From Rhodococcus opacus (lineage in GTDB: Bacteria; Actinomycetota; Actinomycetes; Mycobacteriales; Mycobacteriaceae): a stretch of DNA of 64,000 bases. Under the pieces are notes generated by a model. The model was not told where the DNA came from, ran no database searches, and saw nothing but the letters and a program-made list of their open reading frames with translations. Shown here one piece after another: positions 26,090 through 34,599 of this stretch. Both the position numbers and the translations under genes were made by a program. The stretch is from contig NZ_JAAXPA010000029.1 in NCBI RefSeq assembly GCF_012396235.1, forward strand, positions 45,731 through 109,730, written 5' to 3'. Each line of letters starts with the position of its first letter. The stretch's first letter is position 1.

Positions 26090-27172
26090 ATGAGTGACGC
26101 TCGTTTCGACATCGCGCACCTCGCCCGTGCCGAACTGTTCAGCCCCAAGCCGCAGGAGACGCTGGACTTCTTCACGAAGTTCCTCGGGATGTACGTGACC
26201 CACAGGGAAGGGCAGTCGGTGTACCTGCGCGGATACGAGGACCCGTATCAGTGGAGCCTGAAGATCACCGAAGCACCCGAGGCCGGGATGGGCCACGCCG
26301 CGATGCGGACGAGTTCTCCCGAAGCGCTCGAGCGACGGGCCAAGTCACTGACAGACGGCAACGTCGACGGCACGTGGAGCGAAGACCAGTTCGGGTACGG
26401 CAAGACCTTCGAGTACCAGTCACCCGACGGACACAATCTGCAGCTGTTGTGGGAAGCCGAGAAGTACGTCGCTCCCCCGGAACTGCGGAGCAAGATCCTC
26501 ACCCGGCCGTCCAAGAAGCCGCTGCAGGGTATCCCCGTCAAGCGCATCGACCACCTCAACCTGATGTCGTCCGACGTGACCGCGGTGAAGGACTCCTTCG
26601 AACGGCACCTCGGATTCCGGACCACCGAGCGGGTCGTCGACGGCAACGTCGAGATCGGGGCGTGGATGAGCTCGAACCTGCTCGGTCACGAGGTCGCCTG
26701 CATGCGCGACATGACCGGCGGGCACGGCAAGCTGCACCACCTCGCGTTCTTCTACGGCACCGGGCAGCACAACATCGACGCCGTGGAGATGTTCCGCGAC
26801 TACGACATTCAGATCGAAGCCGGCCCCGACAAGCACGGCATCACGCAGAGCCAGTTCCTGTACGTCTTCGAACCGGGCGGCAACCGCATCGAGCTGTTCG
26901 GCGAGGCCGGCTACCTGCACTTGGACCCGGACGCCGAGACCAAGACCTGGCAGATGTCCGACATCGACACCGGACTGGCCGTCGGAGGCGCCAAGCTGCC
27001 GTGGGAGTCGTATTTCACCTACGGCACCCCGAGCCCGCTGTCCCTGGACCAGCACATCGAAAAGTACGCCCACTTCGGGCCCGGTGCCCCCGATCCCGAC
27101 GCCCTCGCGGCGGAACTCTCCGTCCCCGACGAGTTGGAGCACTCCCGCGCTGTCGCCGACGCGTCGCTCTGA
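26090..27172 (+). CDS. aphC: Extradiol catechol 2,3-dioxygenase (alkylcatechol type)
   Basis: A 360-aa type I extradiol dioxygenase with two vicinal-oxygen-chelate domains. Iron ligands can be placed at His155 (RIDHLNLM), His216/217 (KLHHLAFF) and Glu268 (NRIELFG); His200, His249 and Tyr258 match the conserved second-shell residues of catechol 2,3-dioxygenases. It opens (alkyl)catechol to the yellow 2-hydroxymuconic semialdehyde. AGGAG lies 5 bases before the ATG. It is transcribed alone, diverging from the dehydrogenase operon, and ends in a hairpin terminator. The symbol follows the alkylphenol pathway and is inferred from context. Confidence 0.9.
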   Translation: MSDARFDIAHLARAELFSPKPQETLDFFTKFLGMYVTHREGQSVYLRGYEDPYQWSLKITEAPEAGMGHAAMRTSSPEALERRAKSLTDGNVDGTWSEDQFGYGKTFEYQSPDGHNLQLLWEAEKYVAPPELRSKILTRPSKKPLQGIPVKRIDHLNLMSSDVTAVKDSFERHLGFRTTERVVDGNVEIGAWMSSNLLGHEVACMRDMTGGHGKLHHLAFFYGTGQHNIDAVEMFRDYDIQIEAGPDKHGITQSQFLYVFEPGGNRIELFGEAGYLHLDPDAETKTWQMSDIDTGLAVGGAKLPWESYFTYGTPSPLSLDQHIEKYAHFGPGAPDPDALAAELSVPDELEHSRAVADASL

Positions 27173-27187
27173 CACACCCTCGGTGAG

Positions 27188-27228
27188 CGCCAGGGTGGTC
27201 GCGGCCTCGTGCCGTAACCACCCTGGCG
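27188..27228. terminator. Hairpin terminator after the dioxygenase gene
   Basis: CGCCAGGGTGGT (27188-27199) pairs perfectly with ACCACCCTGGCG (27217-27228): a 12-bp stem with a 17-base loop, 15 bases after the dioxygenase stop and facing the convergent lipase remnant. Confidence 0.7.
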
Positions 27229-27262
27229 TCGCGTCGTCTTCGCGATCGAAGACCCACCGGTG

Positions 27263-28420
27263 TCAGTTCACTCTGCAGCCCTCGGCGATCGGGGTGTCGT
27301 TCAACCGGTCGACGATGTAGGACATGGCGCCGTTGGTGTCGTAGCCGTCGATGAGTTCGGGGCCGAAGTGGTTGGGGATGGTGGTGCCCGGTGCGATGGG
27401 CGGTAGGTCGTTGGTGCGGAAGGTGACCTGTGCGCCTCGGTCGCACCAGTCGGTGGCGAGTTGGCGGGCCTGCTCGTAGGGCACGGTGTCGTCGTTGCGA
27501 CCGCTGGTGACGAGCACCGGGCTGCTCGGGGTGAGGGTGCCGAGGCGCTGCGCGTCGAAGACGGGGGCGGCTTCGGGGATGTCGCGTAGGTTGTCGAGCA
27601 AGGATTTGTGGTCGTTCGTGTACGTGCTGGTGCGCAGGAACGGCTGGTTGGCGATGACGTCACCGATGCACTCGGTGCTCAGCGTGTTCAGCATTGCCTG
27701 GCCCTCGGGAGTGATGCGTTCGTGCAGTGGTTTCTGCAACTCGGGATGGCGTGCGACGAAGCCGTTGATCGCGAACCCGATGGCACCGCCGATGAGGTTG
27801 CCGTCGATCTGGCCGAGCACGGTGAGGAGGTCGGCCGGCGGTCCGCCCGCCCAGGTGCCCTTGACGTTCAGTTCCGGGGCGAAGGAGGACTGGAGCTCCG
27901 CGGCGGCCGCGGCGGCTCCACCGCCCTGGGAGTATCCCCACAGGGCCAGTGGCGTCGTCGGACCGCTGCCGCCGAGTGCGTTCGCGGCGCGCGCGGCGTC
28001 GAGAACGGCGTGGGCTTCTTCGAGCCGGTTGACGTAGGTGTGGACTCCGGGGGTGCCGAGGCCGATGTAGTCGGTGACGAAGACGCGCGCTCCCATCGCG
28101 CTCCACACGTTGGCCGACAGCGCTTCCTGGTTGGCGGACAACGAGAACGGGGCCGTGGTCACGTTCAGCCCTGTGGAGAACGCGTGCGACGGGGCGCACT
28201 GATCACCCTGCCCGACCGTGCCGGGCGCGATGATCACGGTCGGCCGCGTGCCGCTGCCATTCCAGGGCCGGGTGGCGTCGATGAAGGTCCCGGTGACCGC
28301 TGTCGGGGAACCGTCCTGCAGCCGCGACGTGTACATCACCCGCTGCCCGGCGCCCGGCCAGGTGCCGTCCGTTCCGGGCACCGAGGCGAACAGGGGCATC
28401 GGTTCGGTGCCCGCCAACAA
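27263..28420 (-). pseudogene. Secretory (LIP-type) lipase, 5' end missing
   Basis: The frame encodes about 385 residues of a triacylglycerol lipase of the actinobacterial secretory-lipase family: GQRVMYTSRLQDGSPTAVTG, PGTVGQGDQCAPS, the nucleophile elbow WGYSQGGG, and SSPVLVTSGRNDDTVPYEQA near the acid residue; the C-terminus is complete. The signal peptide and the first roughly 40-50 residues are absent: homology begins at GTEPMPLFA, and directly upstream lies the coding sequence of a different, oppositely oriented gene. No start with a ribosome site is seen. Read as a 5'-truncated gene. Confidence 0.75.
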
Positions 28421-29030
28421 CGCGATGACCGCCTACAGCTCCGGGCTCGCCCTGCAGTCGGTGGGCCTGCGCCTGCGCCGCTCGCGCAGCGTCCTGCTCG
28501 ACGGCTCGATGGGTGTGGCCATGACGCTGTACGCCCTGCTCGTCTCCAACTTTCTCGACACCGTCAGCAACATGATGCAGCTCGTCGTGACCGTGATGGG
28601 TCCCGTCATGGCCGTGTACGTGGCCGACGTCCTGTGGCGCCGCAACCGCTACGACGGAATCGAGCTCGGCAACGAAACCAGCAGCAGCCCCTACTGGTAC
28701 AGCGGTGGGATCAACTGGGCGGGAACGGCCGCCGTCTTCACCGGCATCGCCGCGGCCGCGCTCTGCGTCGCCGCGCCCGTCTACACCGGGCCGATCGCGA
28801 ACGCGGTCGGTGGCGTGGACCTGTCGCTGCCGGTCGGGTTGATCGTCTCCGCAGCACTGTACGTCGTGCTGATGCGCTCGTACCGAACCCGCTGGGCCAC
28901 CCTCGCGACAGTGCTGCTCGAACCCGAACACCGCCGTGCCCGCATCCTCGCCGGCACACCGATCGACGCCCGCCGAAGGTCGTGGATCACGCTCGACGCC
29001 ACCGAGGCCGCCTGCGTCGTCGGCGGGTGA
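28405..29030 (+). pseudogene. NCS1 (purine/cytosine/allantoin) permease, 5' end missing
   Basis: From about 28410 the plus strand encodes NNAMTAYSSGLALQSVGLRL, then VAMTLYALLVSNFLDTVSNM, VYVADVLWRRNRYDG, and SPYWYSGGINWAGT: the C-terminal five or so membrane helices of a nucleobase:cation symporter-1 permease. A full protein has about 480 residues; only about 205 remain and there is no start. The 5' border coincides with the 5' border of the oppositely oriented lipase remnant, so one deletion probably removed the shared divergent promoter region and both gene starts. Confidence 0.75.
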
Positions 29031-29098
29031 CCCCGCGGCCTGTCCCGGGTACGTGAGCGGCAAAGCGTGTGCCCGCACTCTTTCCCACTCACCTGGGG

Positions 29099-29749
29099 TC
29101 AGGACACCAGATTCGCTGAGGCCCAGTCCATGTGTGTCTGAATCGCTTTGGCCGCTTCGTCGGCGTCGCCGGTCTCGATGGCGTCGACGATGGCGCTGTG
29201 GCGACCGACGTCCATGTTGCCGACGGCGCGGTCCAGGCCGGCGAACATGATCGACATCCGGATGGATCCTTCGAGGGAGATCCACGAGTGCAGGAGTGTG
29301 TCGTTGCCGGTGAGAGAGCACATGGTGCGGTGAAAGTTCAGGTCGGCCTCGATGCGGGCTTCGAGGACGGCGGTGTCCATGACGTCGAGGGCGGCGCGCA
29401 GTTCCGCGATGACGGTGGTGCGGTCGGCCAGGCCGGCGAGTTCCCGGACGGCAAGTGCCTCGAGTGCGGCGCGGACGGCGAAGATGTCTCGGATCTCCTT
29501 GGAATCGAGGTGCCGGACGTACAGCCGGCCCCGCGCACCTGCGGAGATCAATCCCTCCTGCTGGAGTTGCCGCATCGCCTCGCGGAGCGTGCCGCGGCTG
29601 ATCTGCAGCATCTCGGACAGTTCGGTCTCCACGAGCGGGCTGCTCGGCGCGAGTTCCCCGCTGGTGATCGCGACCCGCAGGGCGGCGACGGCTTGCTGAC
29701 GGAGGCTGGTCTTCTCCAGCCCGAGCAGTGCGGCGGGTTGTCCGGCCAT
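29099..29749 (-). CDS. GntR-family (FadR/FCD) regulator
   Basis: A 216-aa regulator. The N-terminal winged HTH reads VETELSEMLQISRGTLREAM and LQQEGLISAGARGRLYVRHL; the C-terminal FCD domain contains FAVRAALEALAVRELAG and the metal/ligand histidines in NFHRTMCSLTGN and GRHSAIVDAIETGD. GGAGG lies 6 bases before the ATG. It lies just downstream of the transketolase genes in the same orientation, with three phased CTGTTGACAG-type elements in between. The same motif is found in front of the transporter and the SDR, so this protein very likely controls the whole 29099-34144 locus. Confidence 0.9.
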   Translation of the reverse strand: MAGQPAALLGLEKTSLRQQAVAALRVAITSGELAPSSPLVETELSEMLQISRGTLREAMRQLQQEGLISAGARGRLYVRHLDSKEIRDIFAVRAALEALAVRELAGLADRTTVIAELRAALDVMDTAVLEARIEADLNFHRTMCSLTGNDTLLHSWISLEGSIRMSIMFAGLDRAVGNMDVGRHSAIVDAIETGDADEAAKAIQTHMDWASANLVS

Positions 29750-29776
29750 GGGTGCCTCCGTGGGGTCAGCGATCAA

Positions 29777-29814
29777 CTGTCGACAGCGGTCTGTTGACAG
29801 CAACCTGTTGACAG
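29777..29814. promoter_or_regulatory. Three phased CTGTYGACAG operators before the GntR gene
   Basis: CTGTCGACAG (29777-29786, perfect palindrome), CTGTTGACAG (29791-29800) and CTGTTGACAG (29805-29814) begin exactly 14 bases apart, 28 bases upstream of the GntR start. This is a strong autoregulation signal. The same decamer occurs at 33181 and 33254. Confidence 0.75.
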
Positions 29815-29865
29815 CCATCGTACGGCCCGCGCCGCCCGGCCTGCGGCGTGGGCCGTACGCGCTGG

Positions 29866-30858
29866 TCATGCCAGTTCGCCGAGAACCTTGGCGACGATCC
29901 GGTCCGTGCTCAGGCCGTACCGCTCGTGCAGCGTGGGCAGGGCACCGGCGTCGAGGAACTGATCCGGCAGTGCGATCGGCACGACGCGCTTGCCGAGTCC
30001 GGCCGTGACGACCGCGGCGGCCACCGTCTCGAACAGACCGCCGATCACGGTGTGGTTCTCCAGGGTGACCACCAGGCGGTCGGTGTTCACCTCCGCGAGG
30101 ACGGTCTCGGCGTCGAACGGTTTGATCGTCGGCGTGTGCACGACCGCCACGTCGACGTTGTGCGCGGCGAGTCGGTCGGCGGCCTGCAGCGCGCGCATCG
30201 TCATCAGCCCACTGGTGACGAACACGACGTCGTTGCCGCCGCGGAGCACCTTGGCCTTGCCGAGTTCGAACGTGTAGTCGTACTCGTCGAGCACGGTCGC
30301 GACCTTCCCCCGCAGCAGCCGCAGGTAGGTGGGACCGTCGGAGGCGGCGAGCTGCGGGACGGCCTGTTCGATGTCGATCGAGTCGCACGGGTCGACGATG
30401 GTGAGGTTGGGGATGCCCCGGAAGATGGCGATGTCCTCGGTGGCCTGATGGCTGGGCCCGTAGCCGGTGGTCAGTCCGGGGAGGCCACCGATGATGTTGA
30501 CGTTGAGGTTCGGTTCGGCGATGTCGAGGCACAGGAAGTCGTAGGCGCGGCGCGCAGCGAACACCGAATACGTGGATGCGAACGGCACCAGGCCGGTCTC
30601 GGCCATTCCGGCGGCGGCTCCGAGCAGGAGCTGCTCGGCCATCCCCATCTGGAAGAACCGGTCGGGGAACTCCTGCGCGAAGATGTGCATGTCGGTGTAC
30701 TTGGCGAGGTCGGCGGACAGGCCGACGATCTTGTCGTTCTCCCGGGCAGCCTTCACCAGGGCGTGCCCGAACGGCGCGGACGTGGTCTTCTGGCCGTCGT
30801 CGACGAACGAGGCGATCATGGCCGAAGTCTTGAGCTTCGGCTTACTGGCGGTAGTCAT
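29866..30858 (-). CDS. Transketolase-like protein, C-terminal subunit
   Basis: A 330-aa protein holding the pyrimidine-binding and C-terminal domains of a split transketolase. Features are GHALVKAARENDKIVGLSADL, FFQMGMAEQLLLGAAAGMA with the conserved catalytic glutamate, TTGYGPSHQATEDIAIFRG, and LENHTVIGGLFETV. The ATG at 30858 follows the N-terminal subunit stop by one base. The two chains together make a thiamine diphosphate enzyme that transfers two-carbon ketol units. Separate subunits are typical of specialised transketolases (for example in apulose or sulfosugar pathways) rather than of the housekeeping single-chain enzyme. Confidence 0.88.
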   Translation of the reverse strand: MTTASKPKLKTSAMIASFVDDGQKTTSAPFGHALVKAARENDKIVGLSADLAKYTDMHIFAQEFPDRFFQMGMAEQLLLGAAAGMAETGLVPFASTYSVFAARRAYDFLCLDIAEPNLNVNIIGGLPGLTTGYGPSHQATEDIAIFRGIPNLTIVDPCDSIDIEQAVPQLAASDGPTYLRLLRGKVATVLDEYDYTFELGKAKVLRGGNDVVFVTSGLMTMRALQAADRLAAHNVDVAVVHTPTIKPFDAETVLAEVNTDRLVVTLENHTVIGGLFETVAAAVVTAGLGKRVVPIALPDQFLDAGALPTLHERYGLSTDRIVAKVLGELA

Positions 30859-30859
30859 G

Positions 30860-31747
30860 TCAGGCGTCCTTGTGGTCGAAGCCGGCGGTGAGTTGGTCGC
30901 GGCAGATCTGCCACTCGTGTTCGTCGATGCGCATGAAGTGCGCCTTCTCCCGGGACTCGAGCAGGGGCACACCCTTCCCGACGCGGGTGTCGCAGAGAAT
31001 GATCGACGGTCTGCCGTCGGATTCGGCGGCGGCGTTGTCGAATGCGCGCACCAGTGCGGTGACGTCGTTGCCGTCGACGCGTTCGACGTGCCACCCGCAG
31101 GCCGCCCACTTGTCGTGCACGGGTTCGGTGCTCAGCACCGTCGAGGTCGCACCGTCGGCTTGGAGGGCGTTGATGTCGACCATCGCGGTGAGATTGCCGA
31201 GCCGGTGGTGATGGGCGCCCATCGCCGCCTCCCACGTCGAACCCTCGTCGAGTTCGCCGTCGGACAGGAAGTTGAAGACGCGGGCGGTGGAGTGCTGGTG
31301 ACGCAGCCCGAGGGCCATCCCGACCGCGATGGTCAGGCCGTGGCCGAGGGAGCCGCCGGAGATTTCCATGCCGGGGGTGTACGTGGACATTGCCGACATC
31401 GGGAGGCGTGAGTCGTCGGAGCCGTAGGTTTCCAGTTCGCTGCGGTCGATGATTCCGGCCTCGGCGAGTGCGGCGTAGAGGCCGATGGCGTAGTGGCCGG
31501 TGGACAGCAGGAACCGGTCTCGTCCTTCCCATGTGGGATCGTCGGCGCGGTAGCGCAGTTGGTCGGCGTAGACGGTGGCGAAGATGTCGGCGGCCCCGAG
31601 CGCTTGCCCGACGTATCCCTGGCCCTGTTCCTCACCCATGTCGATGACGTTGTGCCGCATGCGGTAGGCGAACTGTTCGACGGTCGCGATGCGCGACACG
31701 TCACTGGCCGTGGCTTCGGCCGCGGTGGTGGCGGTTGTGATGGTCAC
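30860..31747 (-). CDS. Transketolase-like protein, N-terminal subunit
   Basis: A 295-aa thiamine diphosphate-binding subunit. It shows FLLSTGHYAIGLYAALAEAG (catalytic-type His), GSLGHGLTIAVGMALG, and the cofactor motif SDGELDEGSTWEA ending near MVDIN. The GTG start at 31747 overlaps the stop of the transporter (GTGA), with AAGGA 8 bases upstream. It is in one operon with the transporter and the C-terminal subunit. No sugar kinase or aldolase is nearby, so the ketol donor is unknown. Confidence 0.88.
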   Translation of the reverse strand: MTITTATTAAEATASDVSRIATVEQFAYRMRHNVIDMGEEQGQGYVGQALGAADIFATVYADQLRYRADDPTWEGRDRFLLSTGHYAIGLYAALAEAGIIDRSELETYGSDDSRLPMSAMSTYTPGMEISGGSLGHGLTIAVGMALGLRHQHSTARVFNFLSDGELDEGSTWEAAMGAHHHRLGNLTAMVDINALQADGATSTVLSTEPVHDKWAACGWHVERVDGNDVTALVRAFDNAAAESDGRPSIILCDTRVGKGVPLLESREKAHFMRIDEHEWQICRDQLTAGFDHKDA

Positions 31748-33129
31748 AGGAGTTCCTTTTCCTTGCGGATCGTGTGCGTGGTCGACGTCGGCGCGTCGGT
31801 GCTTTTGGAATCGGTGCGCGCCGCAGCCTCGGCGGCGAGGCGCCGTTCGGTGGGTCCCCAGGTCTCCCTGGTGATCAACGCCGCCCACAGTCCGATCAGG
31901 GCGTACGTGCTGAACAGCAGCGCCGGACCCCACCAGCCGAAGGAGACGAACAGCAGCGTCGTGACGAAGGGGGTGAAGCCGGAGACCATCGCCGAGATCT
32001 GGTAGGCGAGGGACGCTCCCGAGGCTCGGCGCGAGGCGTCGAACAGTTCGGGGAACCACGCCCCCTGCGCTCCCGCCATCGAGTTCTGGCAGACCGCGTA
32101 GGCGATCACGATGGTGGCGATGACCAGGATGAACAGGCCGGTGTTGACCAGAAGGAACATCGGGATTCCGAACAGTGCCGCGAAGGCGCAGGACGCGATG
32201 TAGACGGGGCGTCGTCCGATGCGGTCGGTGAGTCGCGCCCAGGCGACTGTGGCGAAGATGCCGATCGCGGACGCGATGCACAGGGCGACAAGGGTTTCGG
32301 ACTTCCCGGCGAGACCCTGGTTGTGCAGGTAGGAGATCATGTAGGTGATCGACACCGCGTACCCGGCTGTCTCGGCTACTCGCAGAGCGATGCCGCGCAG
32401 AATGTTTCGCCAGTCGTACTTGATGGATTCGAGCACCGGGGACTTGACGATGTCACCCTCGTTCTTGACGTCCTCGAAGACCGGGGACTCGGGCACCTTC
32501 GACCTGATGACCAGACCGACCATCACCAGGACGATGCTGGCGAGAAACGGTACCCGCCAGGCCCAGTCGCCGCCGAGGTGCACGCTGAACAGGAACACCA
32601 GGTTCGCCAGCAGCAACCCGACGGGGAAGCCGGCCTGCACGATGCCGGTGAATTTGCCCTTGGACTTCCAGGGGGCGTGCTCGTAGCTCATCAGGATCGC
32701 GCCGCCCCATTCGGCGCCGAAGGCGAGGCCCTGGACGACGCGGACGAGAACCAGCAACACCGGCGCGATGAGCCCGACCTGCGAATAGGTGGGCAGCAGG
32801 CCGATCGCGAAGGTCGCGAGACCCATCGCGATCAGTGATGCCACCAGCACGGGCTTGCGGCCCAGCTTGTCCCCGAGATGTCCACCGAGCACCCCGCCGA
32901 GCGGGCGCGCAGCAAAGCCGACACCCAGCGTCGCGAACGCGGCGAGTGTTCCGGTGACCGGGTCGGCGCCCGGGAAGAAGGCGGTACCGAAGTACAGCGC
33001 GGCGGCCGTGCCGAAACCGATGAAGTCGTACGTCTCGATGACGGCACCCACCGAGGAGCCGATTGCTACGCGCTTGGCGTCCTTCGTGCCATGGACAGGA
33101 CCTCGCATCCTGAGTGTTTCGGTACTCAT
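31744..33129 (-). CDS. MFS transporter of the metabolite:H+ symporter (MHS) type
   Basis: A 461-aa membrane protein with the MHS pattern: IGSSVGAVIETYDFIGFGTA in helix 1, PLGGVLGGHLGDKLGRKPVL between helices 2 and 3, FGAEWGGAILMSYEHAPWKS in helix 5 onward, and KVPESPVFEDV at the start of the central loop. MHS transporters carry small organic acids or polar metabolites (shikimate, 2-oxoglutarate, proline). GAGGAG lies 6 bases before the ATG. It is the first gene of the operon and has GntR-type operators upstream. Confidence 0.88.
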   Translation of the reverse strand: MSTETLRMRGPVHGTKDAKRVAIGSSVGAVIETYDFIGFGTAAALYFGTAFFPGADPVTGTLAAFATLGVGFAARPLGGVLGGHLGDKLGRKPVLVASLIAMGLATFAIGLLPTYSQVGLIAPVLLVLVRVVQGLAFGAEWGGAILMSYEHAPWKSKGKFTGIVQAGFPVGLLLANLVFLFSVHLGGDWAWRVPFLASIVLVMVGLVIRSKVPESPVFEDVKNEGDIVKSPVLESIKYDWRNILRGIALRVAETAGYAVSITYMISYLHNQGLAGKSETLVALCIASAIGIFATVAWARLTDRIGRRPVYIASCAFAALFGIPMFLLVNTGLFILVIATIVIAYAVCQNSMAGAQGAWFPELFDASRRASGASLAYQISAMVSGFTPFVTTLLFVSFGWWGPALLFSTYALIGLWAALITRETWGPTERRLAAEAAARTDSKSTDAPTSTTHTIRKEKELL

Positions 33130-33175
33130 GGGGACTCCTCTTCGAGCTGCCGGTTCCAACGATTGCCGCTGATTT

Positions 33176-33263
33176 GTTGACTGTCAACAGTGCGGTTTCA
33201 CCAGTGTGATCCGAGACACGTCAATATGTCAACCGTTACCCGCCGACGGTTGACTGTTAACAG
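33176..33263. promoter_or_regulatory. GntR-type operators between the transporter and SDR genes
   Basis: GTTGACTGTCAAC (33176-33188) overlaps CTGTCAACAG (33181-33190), and CTGTTAACAG (33254-33263, perfect palindrome) lies within TTGACTGTTAACAG. They are the same elements as those before the GntR gene and flank the divergent promoters, 47 bases from the transporter start and about 110 bases from the SDR start. Confidence 0.7.
33205..33220. promoter_or_regulatory. Possible CRP/GlxR-like box
   Basis: TGTGATCCGAGACACG lies between the two GntR operators. It resembles the minus-strand reading of the boxes at 15103 and 18863 (TGTGATCTGGAACACT) with four differences. Weak. Confidence 0.3.
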
Positions 33264-33370
33264 TCGATCGGCTTACTGTGGTGGCAGTCACCTACCGCGT
33301 CGTCGACCGCCTCCCCTGCTCTCCACCGCACCGGACGGCACGCGCGATTCCAGCAACAAGAGGAGCGATC

Positions 33371-34144
33371 ATGTCGTCCATCCAGCGCACCGCCGTCGTC
33401 ACCGGCGCCACCTCCGAGCGCGGGATCGGTCTCACCACCGCCCGCCGCTACGCCGAAGAGGGCTGGGCGATCGTCGTTCTCGACCTCGACGGGGAAAAGT
33501 CCGCGAAGGTCGCCGCCGAGATCGGGAACGAGTTCGGTGTCCCGGCCTTCGGTCACGACATCGACGTCGCCGACGAGAACTCGGTTCAGCGGGCACACGA
33601 CGCCGTCGCCGCCGAAGTCGCCGGCGGCAACCTCCCCGCCGTGGGTGCGCTCGCGAACATCGCCGGCATCACGTCGCCGGTGCCGTTCCTCGAGACCACC
33701 CTGGAACTGTGGAACAAGGTGATGGCGGTCAACGCCACCGGCACCTACCTCGTCACCCGCGCGTTCCTGCCGGCCATGATCGACAACGGCTGGGGACGTG
33801 TGGTGAACATGTCATCCGTCTCCGCCCAGCGTGGTGGCGGGGTCTTCGGGAAGGTGCCCTACTCGTCCGCCAAGGCCGCGATCCTCGGTTTCACCAAGTC
33901 CCTCGCACGTGAACTCGGCGACAGCGGAGTCACCGTCAACGCCGTCACCCCCGGTGCGGTCGACACCAGCATCCGCGTGGGCAGCACCGCCGAACAGGAA
34001 GCCGCACTCTGCCGCGACATCCCACTCGGCCGGGTCGCGACCACCACCGAGGTCGCCGCCGTCATCACCTTCCTGTCCTCGCAGGACGCCGCGTACCTCA
34101 CCGGCACCACCGTCGACATCAACGGCGGCAGCCACCTGCACTGA
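33371..34144 (+). CDS. Short-chain dehydrogenase/reductase (FabG-like)
   Basis: A 257-aa classical SDR: VVTGATSERGIGLTTARRYA (cofactor site), LANIAGITSP, VVNMSSVSAQ (Ser), and VPYSSAKAAILGFTKSLA with the Tyr-Lys pair intact; VDINGGSHLH ends the protein. AGGAG lies 5 bases before the ATG at 33371. It diverges from the MHS transporter/transketolase operon and shares its GntR operators, so it probably oxidises or reduces the same substrate, for example a hydroxyl group to a ketone that a transketolase could then cleave. That link is inference. Confidence 0.88.
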   Translation: MSSIQRTAVVTGATSERGIGLTTARRYAEEGWAIVVLDLDGEKSAKVAAEIGNEFGVPAFGHDIDVADENSVQRAHDAVAAEVAGGNLPAVGALANIAGITSPVPFLETTLELWNKVMAVNATGTYLVTRAFLPAMIDNGWGRVVNMSSVSAQRGGGVFGKVPYSSAKAAILGFTKSLARELGDSGVTVNAVTPGAVDTSIRVGSTAEQEAALCRDIPLGRVATTTEVAAVITFLSSQDAAYLTGTTVDINGGSHLH

Positions 34145-34210
34145 GTCGGTGCAGCCACAGCGGTTGACGGTGCCGACCGTCCACCGCCCGAATCCATCCC
34201 GGGACACCCG

Positions 34211-34498
34211 ATGATCGACCACACGACAGTTCACGACGACCCGCCGACGACCGCCGCCGAACGCTGGGGATGGCGGTACCGCGCCCACTGCCGCACCACC
34301 GAGCCCTCCGTCTTCTTCGCTCCGGACGGCGAACGACGCGGCGCCCGGGTCAGGCGCGAACGACGCGCCAAACAGATCTGCGACGGGTGCGTCGTCGCCC
34401 GGCAATGCCGCGCACACGCAACCGATCACCGCGAGACCCACGGAATATGGGGTGGCACCACGGAAACCGACCGGCGCAGAGCTGGACGGGCCAGATAG
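34211..34498 (+). CDS. WhiB-family iron-sulfur regulator
   Basis: A 95-aa WhiB-like protein. Four cysteines bind the 4Fe-4S cluster: Cys27 (AHCRTTEP), Cys57 and Cys60 (ICDGC), and Cys66 (RQC). The FFAPDGERRG segment and the GIWGGTTETDRR turn, followed by a basic tail, are standard. Such proteins bind sigma factor region 4 and respond to redox or nitric oxide. The gene stands alone, with no clear ribosome site; the start could be read a little differently. It is an accessory member rather than a recognisable WhiB1-7 orthologue. Confidence 0.88.
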   Translation: MIDHTTVHDDPPTTAAERWGWRYRAHCRTTEPSVFFAPDGERRGARVRRERRAKQICDGCVVARQCRAHATDHRETHGIWGGTTETDRRRAGRAR

Positions 34499-34599
34499 GT
34501 TCGGAAAAAAATCGGCGAGTGTGTCGATCCATGTCACTCCCCGTTCGACCTGAGGTGAGAAGGTCCAAGAGGGACCCCGACATCCAAGGAGACGGAACC

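Noticed and set aside
33278..33370. Longer N-terminus for the SDR gene from a start at 33278
   Set aside because: The extra residues show no homology and the ATG at 33371 has AGGAG correctly spaced.
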